DNA from: JAISFI01 sp031553775
GTDB taxonomy: Bacteria > Bacteroidota > Bacteroidia > Bacteroidales > Azobacteroidaceae
Direction: 5' to 3'
Length of the DNA: 55,628 nucleotides
Assembly (NCBI GenBank): GCA_031553775.1
Contig: JAVBLA010000052.1
Span: 1-55,628, forward strand
This document shows, piece after piece, positions 18,562 through 27,550 of the stretch. The notes below the pieces were generated by a model, which made no database searches, had not been told where the DNA came from, and worked only from the letters and a program-made list of their open reading frames with translations. Position 1 is the first letter of the stretch. Each line of letters begins with the position of its first letter. The position numbers and the translations under genes are program-made.

Positions 18562-20022
18562 ATGCCAACAGATCAAATAAAAGATTTCCGCAACGAACCC
18601 TGGCGCGAAGACCTGCGCAAGGCAATGAAAAATAAAGAGCGTGCTGATATCCCTCGGGTACACATGAATGAACTCGACCCGGAATACCGCAGTCACAACT
18701 ATGAGGAAGTCAACTTAGGTTTGACCCTTGAACAAGCCATGCAGGAAGCTAAACGTTGCCTGGATTGCCCGACGCCCACCTGTATGGACGGTTGCCCTGT
18801 GTCTATCCATATCCCGACTTTTATCAAAAATATCGAACGGGGAGAAATTCTGGAAGCGGCTAAGGCATTGAAGCTGACTTCTGCTTTGCCGGCTGTGTGC
18901 GGACGTGTCTGTCCGCAGGAAAAGCAATGCGAAAGCCAGTGCATTCATTTGAAGATGAAAAAAGAACCGGTAGCGATTGGCCACCTGGAAAGGTTTGCCG
19001 CCGATTACGAACGGGAAAGCGGAAAAATGTCTGTCCCTGCCGTCGCTCCATCCAATGGCATTAAAGTAGCTGTGGTAGGCTCGGGACCGGCCGGATTATC
19101 TTTTGCCGGAGATATGTCTAAATTCGGATATGATGTAACGGTTTTTGAAGCATTGCACGAAATAGGAGGGGTACTGAAATACGGAATTCCGGAATTCCGC
19201 CTGCCGAACGAAATTGTGGATGTGGAAATAGAGATCCTTGCACGGATGGGTGTAAAATTCATCAATAATTGCATTGTAGGGAAAACAATCTCTTATGAAG
19301 ATCTGCACGAAGAAGGATTCAAAGGCATTTTCGTTGCCAGTGGAGCCGGATTGCCAAACTTTATGAATATCCCCGGGGAAAATCTGGTTGGCGTATTGTC
19401 TTCCAATGAATACCTGACACGAGTCAACCTGATGGCTGCTGCCAATCCGGAATCGGATACTCCGGTACTGAAAGGAAAGAGAGTCGCTGTGATCGGGGGT
19501 GGAAATACCGCCATGGATTCGGTTCGTACCGCCCGCCGTTTAGGCGCGGAAAAAGCCATGATCGTTTACCGTCGTTCCGAAGAAGAAATGCCGGCACGTA
19601 TCGAGGAAGTAAAACATGCCAAAGAAGAAGGTATTACCTTCCTGACCCTACATAATCCCATTGAATACAAAGGAAATGAACGGGGACAGGTTACGCATAT
19701 GGTTCTTCAAAAAATGGAACTCGGTGAACCCGATGCTTCGGGACGACGGAAACCTGTTGCCATCGAAGGAGCCCTGGAAACAATAGAAGTAGATATGGTT
19801 GTGGTGAGTGTGGGTGTTTCTCCCAATCCGCTGATACCTACCACATTCAAAGGATTGCAAGTAAGTAAATGGGGAACGATTATTGTTAACCAGGATACAA
19901 TGCAGTCAGACCTGACGGATGTCTATGCCGGCGGAGATATCGTCCGCGGAGGCGCTACTGTTATTCTTGCCATGGGCGACGGCAGGAAGGCTGCCGCCGC
20001 CATGCATGCTCATTTGAAATAA
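18562..20022 (+). CDS. nfnB: NfnB-type NADPH-binding subunit (GltD-like flavoprotein)
   Basis: The 486-residue protein has a GltD-like fold. N-terminal cysteines C66, C69, C74, C78 and C113, C117, C123, C127 form two [4Fe-4S] sites; GSGPAG (173-178) binds FAD and GGGNTA (312-317) binds NADPH; the C-terminal YAGGDIVRGGATVILAMGDG closes the FAD site. It is often annotated as homotetrameric NADPH-dependent glutamate synthase, but the genuine GltBD pair lies 20 kb away and its direct neighbour is an NfnA-type subunit, so a ferredoxin:NADP+ transhydrogenase role is more likely. A 116-base gap with no clear feature separates the two genes. Confidence 0.87.
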   Translation: MPTDQIKDFRNEPWREDLRKAMKNKERADIPRVHMNELDPEYRSHNYEEVNLGLTLEQAMQEAKRCLDCPTPTCMDGCPVSIHIPTFIKNIERGEILEAAKALKLTSALPAVCGRVCPQEKQCESQCIHLKMKKEPVAIGHLERFAADYERESGKMSVPAVAPSNGIKVAVVGSGPAGLSFAGDMSKFGYDVTVFEALHEIGGVLKYGIPEFRLPNEIVDVEIEILARMGVKFINNCIVGKTISYEDLHEEGFKGIFVASGAGLPNFMNIPGENLVGVLSSNEYLTRVNLMAAANPESDTPVLKGKRVAVIGGGNTAMDSVRTARRLGAEKAMIVYRRSEEEMPARIEEVKHAKEEGITFLTLHNPIEYKGNERGQVTHMVLQKMELGEPDASGRRKPVAIEGALETIEVDMVVVSVGVSPNPLIPTTFKGLQVSKWGTIIVNQDTMQSDLTDVYAGGDIVRGGATVILAMGDGRKAAAAMHAHLK

Positions 20023-20045
20023 TCATGTAAGCTAAACCCTGGATC

Positions 20046-21167
20046 ATGGAAAAAAGAAGCCTGGAAAACTTGCTGGAACGGCATCCCGTAGAAATCAATA
20101 CCATTGCCATTAACAGTGCCCTGGAAGGAAAATGTGTGCTGGTTACCGGTGCGGCCGGATCGATCGGCAGCGAAATTATCCGCCAGATAAGCCGTTTCCG
20201 CCCCGGTTTACTCCTGCTTTGTGATACTGCTGAAAGTCCCTTGCATGACTTGAACCTTGAACTGCAGGAGTCCTTTCCCGGCTTGAAATTCGTTCCCCTG
20301 ATCGGAGATATCCGGAACCAGGTGAGGATGGAGCGGATTTTTGATATATATCATCCGCAGTACGTTTATCATGCCGCTGCCTACAAGCATGTTCCCCTGA
20401 TGGAGATGTATCCTTCTGAATCGGTACTGACCAATGTACAGGGAACAAAAATACTGGCCGATTTATCCGTCAGCCACGAAGTGGAAGTTTTTGTCATGAT
20501 CTCCACCGATAAAGCCGTGAATCCAGCCAATATCATGGGTGCCTGTAAACGGATTGCAGAAATTTATGTGCAATCACTTTATGCTTTTTTACAATTATCC
20601 GGAAGTGAAAAAAAACCTCCGCGTTTTATCATTACCCGTTTTGGAAATGTATTGGGTTCGAGCGGATCTGTAGTTCCTCATTTTGAAGAGCAGATTGGCA
20701 AAGGAGGACCGGTTACGGTTACTCATCCCGATATCGTCCGCTATTTCATGACCGTACAGGAAGCTTGCCAATTGGTATTGGAAGCCGGGAATATGGGTAA
20801 AGGCGGCGAAATTTTTGTTTTTGATATGGGAGAGCCGGTAAGGATCGTCGATCTGGCCGAAAAAATGATCCGGATGGAAGGTTTGGAACCCTATAAAGAT
20901 ATCGATATCGTTTTCACCGGTTTAAGGCCGGGCGAAAAATTGTATGAAGAATTACATACCGGCGGAGAACACTTTATCTCTACAGCTAACAGAAGGATAT
21001 TGGTTTGTACGGTAGAAGACGATTCTTCTGTATACAACTATGATTTCGTTTGCCGGAAGATAGACAGCCTTACTCATGCAGCCTGCCTTTACCAGGAAGA
21101 TACTGTGGTGGAACAAATGAAAAAACTGGTTCCTGAGTTTGTAAACGGAAACGAATCGGTCCGATAG
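20046..21167 (+). CDS. Short-form nucleotide-sugar 4,6-dehydratase (CapD/PglF catalytic domain)
   Basis: The 373-residue protein is an extended SDR enzyme. GAAGSIG (35-41) binds NAD(P), YHAAAYKHVPLME is diagnostic of the UDP-GlcNAc 4,6-dehydratase group, and STDKAVNPANIMGACKRIAE corresponds to the active site, where the usual Tyr is Met as in PglF/CapD proteins. The C-terminal FTGLRPGEKLYEEL also fits. Unlike full PglF it has no membrane helices, so it is cytosolic. It starts 23 bases after nfnB, and its stop overlaps the start of the next gene by one base. The product would be a UDP-4-keto-6-deoxy sugar, used by the aminotransferase two genes on. Confidence 0.88.
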   Translation: MEKRSLENLLERHPVEINTIAINSALEGKCVLVTGAAGSIGSEIIRQISRFRPGLLLLCDTAESPLHDLNLELQESFPGLKFVPLIGDIRNQVRMERIFDIYHPQYVYHAAAYKHVPLMEMYPSESVLTNVQGTKILADLSVSHEVEVFVMISTDKAVNPANIMGACKRIAEIYVQSLYAFLQLSGSEKKPPRFIITRFGNVLGSSGSVVPHFEEQIGKGGPVTVTHPDIVRYFMTVQEACQLVLEAGNMGKGGEIFVFDMGEPVRIVDLAEKMIRMEGLEPYKDIDIVFTGLRPGEKLYEELHTGGEHFISTANRRILVCTVEDDSSVYNYDFVCRKIDSLTHAACLYQEDTVVEQMKKLVPEFVNGNESVR

Positions 21168-21766
21168 TGTATAAAAACGGAGTTAAAATAGGATTGGATA
21201 TTGCCGGAGCATTGCTTATAATCGTCCTGCTTTCTCCCTGTTGGCTTTTGCTGACCCTGATCCTGTTGGTGGTAAATTCCGGAAAACCCTTTTTTATTCA
21301 GGCCCGGCCGGGATTGCATGGGAAAATATTCCGTGTAATTAAGTTTCGTACAATGAATGGTTGTGTTGATGAAAATGGAAATTTATTGCCAGATTCGGAA
21401 AGAATTACGGCTGTAGGCGCTTTCCTTAGAAAAACATCCCTGGATGAAATTCCTCAGGTTTTGAATGTGTTATCTGGCGATATGAGTTTTGTCGGACCCC
21501 GTCCGCTATTGGTAGAATACCTGCCTTTGTACAATGCAGAACAATCGCGCAGACACGAAGTCCGTCCCGGTATTACCGGATGGGCACAGGTAAACGGAAG
21601 GAATACGATTTCCTGGCAACAAAAGTTTGCATACGACGTTTGGTATGTAGACCATCTGTCTTTCCGTTTGGATATGAGAATTTTATGGATGACGCTTGGC
21701 CGGGTATTCCGGGAAGAGGGACGAAGCGAAGCGGCAGCCGGAATGGAGAAATTTACGGGAAATTAA
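21167..21766 (+). CDS. Monotopic phosphoglycosyl transferase (PglC-like sugar transferase)
   Basis: The 199-residue protein starts at a GTG whose first base is the last base of the preceding stop codon, implying translational coupling. A single N-terminal hydrophobic helix (about 7-36) would form the re-entrant membrane anchor. Then come the family signatures FRVIKFRTMN, the catalytic pair D93-E94 in SLDEIPQVLN, FVGPRPLL and VRPGITGWAQVNGRN. Such enzymes transfer a phospho-sugar from UDP to undecaprenyl phosphate to start a glycan. Flanked by a dehydratase and an aminotransferase, its likely substrate is a UDP-amino-dideoxy sugar. No flippase or further glycosyltransferases are nearby. Confidence 0.93.
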   Translation: MYKNGVKIGLDIAGALLIIVLLSPCWLLLTLILLVVNSGKPFFIQARPGLHGKIFRVIKFRTMNGCVDENGNLLPDSERITAVGAFLRKTSLDEIPQVLNVLSGDMSFVGPRPLLVEYLPLYNAEQSRRHEVRPGITGWAQVNGRNTISWQQKFAYDVWYVDHLSFRLDMRILWMTLGRVFREEGRSEAAAGMEKFTGN

Positions 21767-21780
21767 TCGTTCTATATAAC

Positions 21781-22923
21781 ATGGCAGAACAAACATTCAG
21801 AATATGGCTGTCTCCCCCTCATATGGGAGGAAAAGAAATAGACTTCGTCCGGAAAGCTTTTGAGGAAAACTGGGTTGCTCCTTTGGGTCCTCATATCGAC
21901 GGATTTGAAGAAGACCTGGCTGCTTACCTGGGAGAAAACAAAAAGCTCGTGGCTCTGAATACGGGTACGGCTGCCGTTCATTTGGCATTGATACTGGCCG
22001 GGGTAGGTAAAGGCGACACGGTAATCTGCCAGTCTTTCACATTCTCGGCTTCCGTTAACCCTGTGGTTTACCTTGGGGCCGAACCTGTTTTTGTAGATAG
22101 CGAAGCCGGTACCTGGAATATTTCACCGGCCCTGCTGGAAGAAGCCATTCAGGATTGCATACACAAAGGGAAAACCCCCAAAGCGGTAGTTGTAGTCGAC
22201 CTTTACGGAATGCCTGCCCGTTACGAAGAAATACTGAAAATAACATCGGCATACAATATTCCTTTGATAGAAGATGCAGCCGAAGCTTTAGGATCTTCCT
22301 ACCAGGGAAAGAAGTGTGGTACTTTTGGCGATTTTGGAATCGTTTCTTTTAACGGTAATAAAATTATTACTACTTCCGGTGGTGGTGCTTTGGTTTGTGC
22401 TTCCGGAGAAGAAGCCCGGCAAGCGAAATTTTTGTCCACACAGGCCCGAGACCAGGCGCCGCATTACGAACACTCCCATATCGGGTACAATTACCGGATG
22501 AGTAATATTTCCGCCGGGATTGGCCGGGGACAAATGCTGGTGTTAGACGATCATATCCGGGCTAAAAGGAGTATACATGATTTTTATCAAAAAGCTTTTG
22601 CAGGAGCCCCCGGGATAAAAATGCATGAAGAACCCGGAGATATCTTCCGCTCCAATTATTGGCTGTCGTGTATACTGGTAGATCCCCACTTAACCGGCGG
22701 TGCAGACCGGGAGACAATCCGTCTGAAACTGTTGGATGCAGGCATCGAATCCAGGCCTTTATGGAAACCCATGCATTTGCAACCGATATTTAAAAATTGT
22801 CTTTTTTATACAAACGGGACTTCTGAAATTTTGTTCAATCAGGGATTATGCCTACCTTCGGGGGCAGGTCTGACGAAAGATGAGTTGTCGGAAATCTGCG
22901 ATATCGTATGGGATATGCTGTAA
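21781..22923 (+). CDS. DegT/DnrJ/EryC1/StrS-type sugar aminotransferase (PglE-like)
   Basis: From the ATG at 21781 the protein has 380 residues; a longer frame opens inside the preceding gene but does not match the family. The N-terminus RIWLSPPHMGGKEIDFV is typical of PglE/LegC-type enzymes. LNTGTAAVHLAL (59-70) binds PLP phosphate, EDAAEALGS (164-172) contains the PLP-pyridine aspartate, and K194 in SFNGNKIITT is the PLP lysine. It would place an amino group on C4 of the 4-keto sugar. It lies 14 bases after the transferase. In Campylobacter an acetyltransferase (PglD) completes this route; none is seen here. Confidence 0.92.
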   Translation: MAEQTFRIWLSPPHMGGKEIDFVRKAFEENWVAPLGPHIDGFEEDLAAYLGENKKLVALNTGTAAVHLALILAGVGKGDTVICQSFTFSASVNPVVYLGAEPVFVDSEAGTWNISPALLEEAIQDCIHKGKTPKAVVVVDLYGMPARYEEILKITSAYNIPLIEDAAEALGSSYQGKKCGTFGDFGIVSFNGNKIITTSGGGALVCASGEEARQAKFLSTQARDQAPHYEHSHIGYNYRMSNISAGIGRGQMLVLDDHIRAKRSIHDFYQKAFAGAPGIKMHEEPGDIFRSNYWLSCILVDPHLTGGADRETIRLKLLDAGIESRPLWKPMHLQPIFKNCLFYTNGTSEILFNQGLCLPSGAGLTKDELSEICDIVWDML

Positions 22924-22957
22924 AAAATAGAAACGTTTAATATATAAATAATGGTTT

Positions 22958-23401
22958 ATGAAAAAATTTGTATTTGTATTATTGACATTATTTGCAGTTC
23001 TGACTGCTTGTGAAGGACCTATGGGTCCTCCGGGAAGAGATGGGGATGATGCTGTTGGCCGTTGGGCGGTAGAGTTTTATCCGGTGAAGCAAAGTCAATG
23101 GAGATCTCTCGGAAATGGTGAATATGAATGTGTGTTTGATTTACCGTCGGTTCCTGATTTTGATTTTGTATATAATGATGGAGCCATATTGGCTTATTAT
23201 ATGCAGGATTTTGATACTCAGGATGAAAAACAAATTGGGTTACCTCATATATTCTTTGGGGCAGATGCCAGTTCCGATTATACGGCAGCTTATACCTATG
23301 ACGTGATGCTGGATAGAACAATCGCCTTTAAAGTGGCTTATAGTGATTTTACCAATTCTACTCCTCCGGCTTGCACATTCAGGGTAGTCCTGATTTGGTA
23401 G
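22958..23401 (+). CDS. Small lipoprotein with a collagen-like motif
   Basis: The 147-residue protein has a lipoprotein signal (MKKFVFVLLTLFAVLTAC, Cys18), directly followed by a short collagen-like Gly-x-y run (GPMGPPGRDGDD, 20-31). The rest (about 35-147) is a compact domain rich in Tyr, Asp and Phe that I do not recognise. Similar Bacteroidetes lipoproteins carry this Gly-Pro-Pro stretch just after the lipidated cysteine, possibly as a stalk. It starts 34 bases after the aminotransferase and may share its transcript. Its function is unknown. Confidence 0.8.
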   Translation: MKKFVFVLLTLFAVLTACEGPMGPPGRDGDDAVGRWAVEFYPVKQSQWRSLGNGEYECVFDLPSVPDFDFVYNDGAILAYYMQDFDTQDEKQIGLPHIFFGADASSDYTAAYTYDVMLDRTIAFKVAYSDFTNSTPPACTFRVVLIW

Positions 23402-23439
23402 ATAAAAGCTTCCGGATGAATTTTTATTTTGATTTGGGA

Positions 23440-24243
23440 TCAGATCAACCCGATTCCCGTTAACATCCTGCCTGAAACAATCCCTTCTTTCCGGGCAGAA
23501 AAGAAAAGATCCGTCTGCTGAAACGTACAAATCCCGGCAATCTCCATCTGGTTGTCCGGGATTCCTTTTTCTAAAGCCTGTTGCCTGTTGGCTTCCCACA
23601 GGTCTATATGGTATTTCCCGCTTTCCGGATGCTTAGACGCAAGGGTATCCATTTTGAATCCATTCAGCCTGAACGCTTCATATACTTCATCGCCGACTTC
23701 AAAAGAATCCTTACAGATAGAAGGCCCCATTGCTATCCGGATGGCTTCGGGTTTGCATCCGAAATCACGGATCAGAAGTGATATTGTTTGTTGTAAAATT
23801 CTTTTACAACAGCCTCTCCATCCTGCGTGTACGGCGGCAATCACTTTCTTATCCTGCGCAAATACCAGGATAGGTACGCAGTCGGCCGTAGTAACGCCGA
23901 TATAAACCTGCCTGGCAGCGGTAACCAGCGCATCTTTTCCGTATAAAGCGGATTGCTGTTCATTTTCAGGCAGGGAAAGGAAGTCTTTTTCCAATACCGC
24001 AATACCGGTTCCATGGGTCTGGTAAGGTACAAAAAGGTATTGCGGGCTTGTTTGCAGGAAACGGCATAGTTTTTCTCTGTTGAGATCAACGCATAACGGA
24101 TCGTCTCCGGAGTAATAACTCAGGTTAAATGATTCGAAAGTTCCCTTGCTATACCCATCCAACCGGGTGGTGCTAAAAGAAACGACTCCCCGGGGTGGAC
24201 CCAGGGAGTCGAAAGATAAAATAGAGTTTTGTATCGTTTTCAA
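23440..24243 (-). CDS. pgeF: Peptidoglycan editing factor PgeF (YfiH/laccase-domain family)
   Basis: The 267-residue protein has the family's zinc-site motifs: YQTHGTGIAVL near 75, TTADCVPILVF near 118, and AAVHAGWRGCCKRIL near 137, which give the His-Cys-His site. PgeF cleans wrongly built muropeptide precursors; related proteins act as purine nucleosidases. The frame is bounded by the upstream gene's TAA (24250-24252), and the only usable start is TTG at 24243 (or ATT before it); the next methionine is far inside. It lies six bases after the DUF5723-like gene, so coupled translation may help this weak start. Confidence 0.92.
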   Translation of the reverse strand: MKTIQNSILSFDSLGPPRGVVSFSTTRLDGYSKGTFESFNLSYYSGDDPLCVDLNREKLCRFLQTSPQYLFVPYQTHGTGIAVLEKDFLSLPENEQQSALYGKDALVTAARQVYIGVTTADCVPILVFAQDKKVIAAVHAGWRGCCKRILQQTISLLIRDFGCKPEAIRIAMGPSICKDSFEVGDEVYEAFRLNGFKMDTLASKHPESGKYHIDLWEANRQQALEKGIPDNQMEIAGICTFQQTDLFFSARKEGIVSGRMLTGIGLI

Positions 24244-24249
24244 AATAAA

Positions 24250-25707
24250 TTATCTTCTGCTTCCGAAGGGAATAGATAGCCCGAATTGAGCGTTGAGCCC
24301 TTTTGCTGTGGTCGGGAGATAATATTTCGGACTTACATGCGGCGTTATATAGTCGGCAGCGATAAACAGGTTGAAGATACTTAAAGGAGAAAGCTGTATG
24401 GCTGCTCCGAAGGTATCGAATGTACTGTGCATGAAAGAATAACTTCCTGTCAGGCCGAACCACTTGACCGGTTGGAAGTTGACGGAGAAAGTATATTCCG
24501 TCATATTCTGATAAGTGGCAAACCGGGTGGATGATAGGAATCCGGCGCTGATCTTTTCTTTGATGATTTCGTATTCCAATCCGACATTCAGGTTGGTGCG
24601 CAATCCGGTGGTGCGCTCTCCTTTGTGGGCTTTATCGGCCCTGAAGTCGGCAGCTTCTTTCAATGCATCCAATTCGTCTTCTATATGATCGGTGATGCTG
24701 TTGTTATCATCATTCAGGTCGAAGGTGAATTCATCGGAATCGATATATCCTGTTCCCTTAGCCAGCATAGCTACGGAATTGTCTCCATTCCATTTGATGT
24801 AGCCTATATCCGTCAACGCAGCAGATACTTTAAGCCTTTCCAGTATGGTTGCCGGCAAGCCACTTAGATTACCTGCCAGGTGGGCAAAATTATATTCGGC
24901 ACCGATATCTAACCCCAAACCATATCCGATTGGGTTGACTTTGACGTCATCGTCGAATTCGAACTTGTCGAAAATGCCGTCTTCATCATAGACTGCATAA
25001 ATTCCAGGAGCGGAAACTCTTGCGTAGGCGCTTGTACGAGCTTCCCAGTTCGCTTCTCCTGCTCTCAGGTACATATCGTCCGTATTAATGTCTATGTTGG
25101 CAGCTCCGGCTAAATATTTACCCCGCAAACCGACAGTCAGGTTGTTATTCAGAAAACTGTGAGAATAACCCAGCCCGAATTCGGCATAAGCCGTCCCTGT
25201 GGCATTGGTATTGGCAAGCTTGTACTCCACGACTTTTTCAGCATCTAATCCTATTTTTGCCAATTCTAAGAATCCTTTGGGAACATTTGAATCCACATAG
25301 CCTTTCATACCGATGTTAAAACTCATGAATCCGTTTTTGCCCACATACCAGCCTCCGGAGAAGATCGTGTAATCGAAGTTTATACTCAGGTAGTTATCAT
25401 CTGATATATCGTCCAAAAATTCATTGATACTCACATCTTTATGCAGGAAATTCAGTAAGTCGTTATTTTTGGGAAATACAAAATGCGATAAATTAAACGT
25501 GTTAGTCTTAACATCGACAAATATGTTTGAAAGAGCTGGAAATCCGATATATCCCTGAGCAGGACGCAATGCCGGATTCAGGTAGGTACGGGCGCCCACA
25601 TTATCCATAAAGTAACTGGATTGTGTAGATTGAGCTTTTCCCTGGAAAACCAGGAAACAGAACAGCAGGCCGGTGGCCAAGAAACGGAAATTATATTGTT
25701 TTTTCAT
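24250..25707 (-). CDS. Outer-membrane protein of the DUF5723 type
   Basis: The 485-residue protein has a signal peptide (MKKQYNFRFLATGLLFCFLVFQGKAQ). It then shows alternating amphipathic strands rich in Gly, Tyr and Asn (ALRPAQGYIGFPALSNIFVD, GYGLGLDIGAEYNF, FGLTGSYSFMHSTFDTFGAA) that suggest a beta-barrel. The start, with NPALRPAQ, fits the DUF5723 family of Bacteroidetes; the family name is from memory. It is between a large lipoprotein (19 bases upstream) and pgeF (6 bases downstream), so the three probably form one transcript. A role with the lipoprotein in the outer membrane is inferred. Confidence 0.78.
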   Translation of the reverse strand: MKKQYNFRFLATGLLFCFLVFQGKAQSTQSSYFMDNVGARTYLNPALRPAQGYIGFPALSNIFVDVKTNTFNLSHFVFPKNNDLLNFLHKDVSINEFLDDISDDNYLSINFDYTIFSGGWYVGKNGFMSFNIGMKGYVDSNVPKGFLELAKIGLDAEKVVEYKLANTNATGTAYAEFGLGYSHSFLNNNLTVGLRGKYLAGAANIDINTDDMYLRAGEANWEARTSAYARVSAPGIYAVYDEDGIFDKFEFDDDVKVNPIGYGLGLDIGAEYNFAHLAGNLSGLPATILERLKVSAALTDIGYIKWNGDNSVAMLAKGTGYIDSDEFTFDLNDDNNSITDHIEDELDALKEAADFRADKAHKGERTTGLRTNLNVGLEYEIIKEKISAGFLSSTRFATYQNMTEYTFSVNFQPVKWFGLTGSYSFMHSTFDTFGAAIQLSPLSIFNLFIAADYITPHVSPKYYLPTTAKGLNAQFGLSIPFGSRR

Positions 25708-25725
25708 TGTGTAATTACCTGTTTG

Positions 25726-27438
25726 TTAAATTTTAATTTCGAAATGGATGCTACCGGTCTTCTTGAAAATCACCTTTTTAAGAAGAATATAGTCGTCGAT
25801 ATTCAAAGAACGCCCTTCCAGTACCTGGTTGGAAAATGCTTTGAATTTGAATTCCAGGCTCTTCGCTTTTTTAGACTTGAAATATTTGAAATATTGGTTG
25901 GCGATGGTAACATTGAATCCTACATCGCTGGCGCTGACCCCCAACGGAATTTCCGGAATAACGATTTCCGGGATTTCCTGTCCGTTTTCGTCTAATATTA
26001 CAGCCTGAATATTCATATCTAAAGGAATCGTGATTTTGGCAGTAGACTTTATAATCACATCTCCTCCTGCCACATCATCGTAAAACAAGTAATCTATTAC
26101 GTCTTCATCGAAAATATTTTTAATGGTGTCAGACAGCACCAACTGCATATCTGCTCCGAAAGAGAACGGTACCTTGACACTGTAACTTGCATGGAGGTAC
26201 GGCGGAGTGGTAAAATCGATAAACTGCAACCGTCCGGCAATCTTTTCTGAAGCAACTGCCAGTTTGTACTCGATATTTTCCGGCTTCAGATTAATGAGCG
26301 GATTGAGATCGATTGCTTTGAAAGTAGCACCTACCGGTACATTTTCATTTTTTCTTGCGAAATAATATTTGTTTGTATAAGATTGTCCTACCTGGGAAGG
26401 CGAGTTTAATAAAACATCTTTGACTTCAACCGGCGGAGTAGGATATACAGTCTGGTTGCCGTTTTTGCCAACCATGGAAAAATCGCCCGAAAAAGGAACT
26501 CCCAGGTTACTTTCCGTTTCGATCAGAATGGATGGATTGTAAAAACTAAAGACATTTTCGCTGTCTTTGAAGGAGTTGCTGAAAGAAGAAATGTCGATCA
26601 GTCCATCCGCACTTTCCGAAACTTCCACTTCTCCGTATGCTGTGTAAATGTTCATCAGTCCGGATGACAGGGTAATGGTCACAACAGGGTTGCCTGCAGT
26701 CTGTATTTCCCCGGTGGGACCGGTACCGGCTAACGACACCGTATATTGGACATTTTCTGCCGGAGCCGTGAAATCGTATCCGGAAATATTGATGGTTTTG
26801 CTTTCTCCTCCGGCCTGTATGCAGTTTGCGGCAGAATATTCCAAAACAATATTGTTATTGGTATCGGTCTGCGTACTTTTGAATGCCTTCGGTAGTTTCA
26901 TTGAAAATACAATTTTGGTGTTGGATAGTTTACTTACTCCGGAGATCTGGATTTTCATAGAGACCGGAAGATTCATCCTGGCAGAGTCGATTCGGGCACT
27001 TCCCCAGTCGCTTCCGATTTTTTCCGAGAAATCAACGTCAAAAGGTTCATTACCGTCGGCAATCTGTACGGATTGGCCATTCCAGTTTTCCATTTTAGCT
27101 TCGATGGCGGGAACATCCAGTGTTCTGCTGATAGGTGCAGGATCCACAGGGTTAAACTGAAAATCGCTTAAATCGGGCAGATCCACATTAAAATTACCAT
27201 TGTACACCAAATAATAATTTCCCTGTGCATCGTAATCTAAGCCATCCACATTTTCATCTTCAAAGATTTTTTTCAGAAAAATGGTATCTACGTTGCCTAA
27301 AGCAACACTAAAACCATTCGGACTGAAATAACTGTCAGGATTCAATTCATCCAGGTCATACTTGTTGTCTACACAAGAAGTAATAAGAATCAGTGCCAAT
27401 ACATAAGACATCCAAAATAGTACTTTCCTATTTTTCAT
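25726..27438 (-). CDS. Large lipoprotein of unknown function
   Basis: The 570-residue protein has a lipoprotein signal (MKNRKVLFWMSYVLALILITSC, Cys22) followed by DNKYDLDELN, a start often seen in Bacteroidetes lipoproteins next to DUF5723 genes. The body is a long series of beta-rich segments with no catalytic motif I can see; the repeated short forms such as VPASMKIQ-like and FDVDF suggest stacked beta-sandwiches. It starts the three-gene unit with the DUF5723-like protein and pgeF. The two surface proteins are likely functional partners, but I cannot name a function. Confidence 0.75.
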   Translation of the reverse strand: MKNRKVLFWMSYVLALILITSCVDNKYDLDELNPDSYFSPNGFSVALGNVDTIFLKKIFEDENVDGLDYDAQGNYYLVYNGNFNVDLPDLSDFQFNPVDPAPISRTLDVPAIEAKMENWNGQSVQIADGNEPFDVDFSEKIGSDWGSARIDSARMNLPVSMKIQISGVSKLSNTKIVFSMKLPKAFKSTQTDTNNNIVLEYSAANCIQAGGESKTINISGYDFTAPAENVQYTVSLAGTGPTGEIQTAGNPVVTITLSSGLMNIYTAYGEVEVSESADGLIDISSFSNSFKDSENVFSFYNPSILIETESNLGVPFSGDFSMVGKNGNQTVYPTPPVEVKDVLLNSPSQVGQSYTNKYYFARKNENVPVGATFKAIDLNPLINLKPENIEYKLAVASEKIAGRLQFIDFTTPPYLHASYSVKVPFSFGADMQLVLSDTIKNIFDEDVIDYLFYDDVAGGDVIIKSTAKITIPLDMNIQAVILDENGQEIPEIVIPEIPLGVSASDVGFNVTIANQYFKYFKSKKAKSLEFKFKAFSNQVLEGRSLNIDDYILLKKVIFKKTGSIHFEIKI

Positions 27439-27482
27439 AAAATACTCACATTTAGTTTTTTTGTTATTTTGGGAACGAAGTG

Positions 27483-27490
27483 CAAATATA
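27483..27490 (-). promoter_or_regulatory. Candidate -7 element for the lipoprotein-DUF5723-pgeF unit
   Basis: The minus strand reads TATATTTG, matching TAnnTTTG, 45 bases before the lipoprotein start. No TTTG is found at the expected -33 distance. Confidence 0.4.
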
Positions 27491-27550
27491 TTGCAAAGTT
27501 TTCATAATAAAAAATAAAGTAGTTTGTTTTTTTTATTTACATTTGCAAAC

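Noticed and set aside
18562..20022. The second GltD-like gene as glutamate synthase small subunit
   Set aside because: Its neighbour is an NfnA-type subunit and a true gltB-gltD pair exists in the window, so NfnB is the better call.
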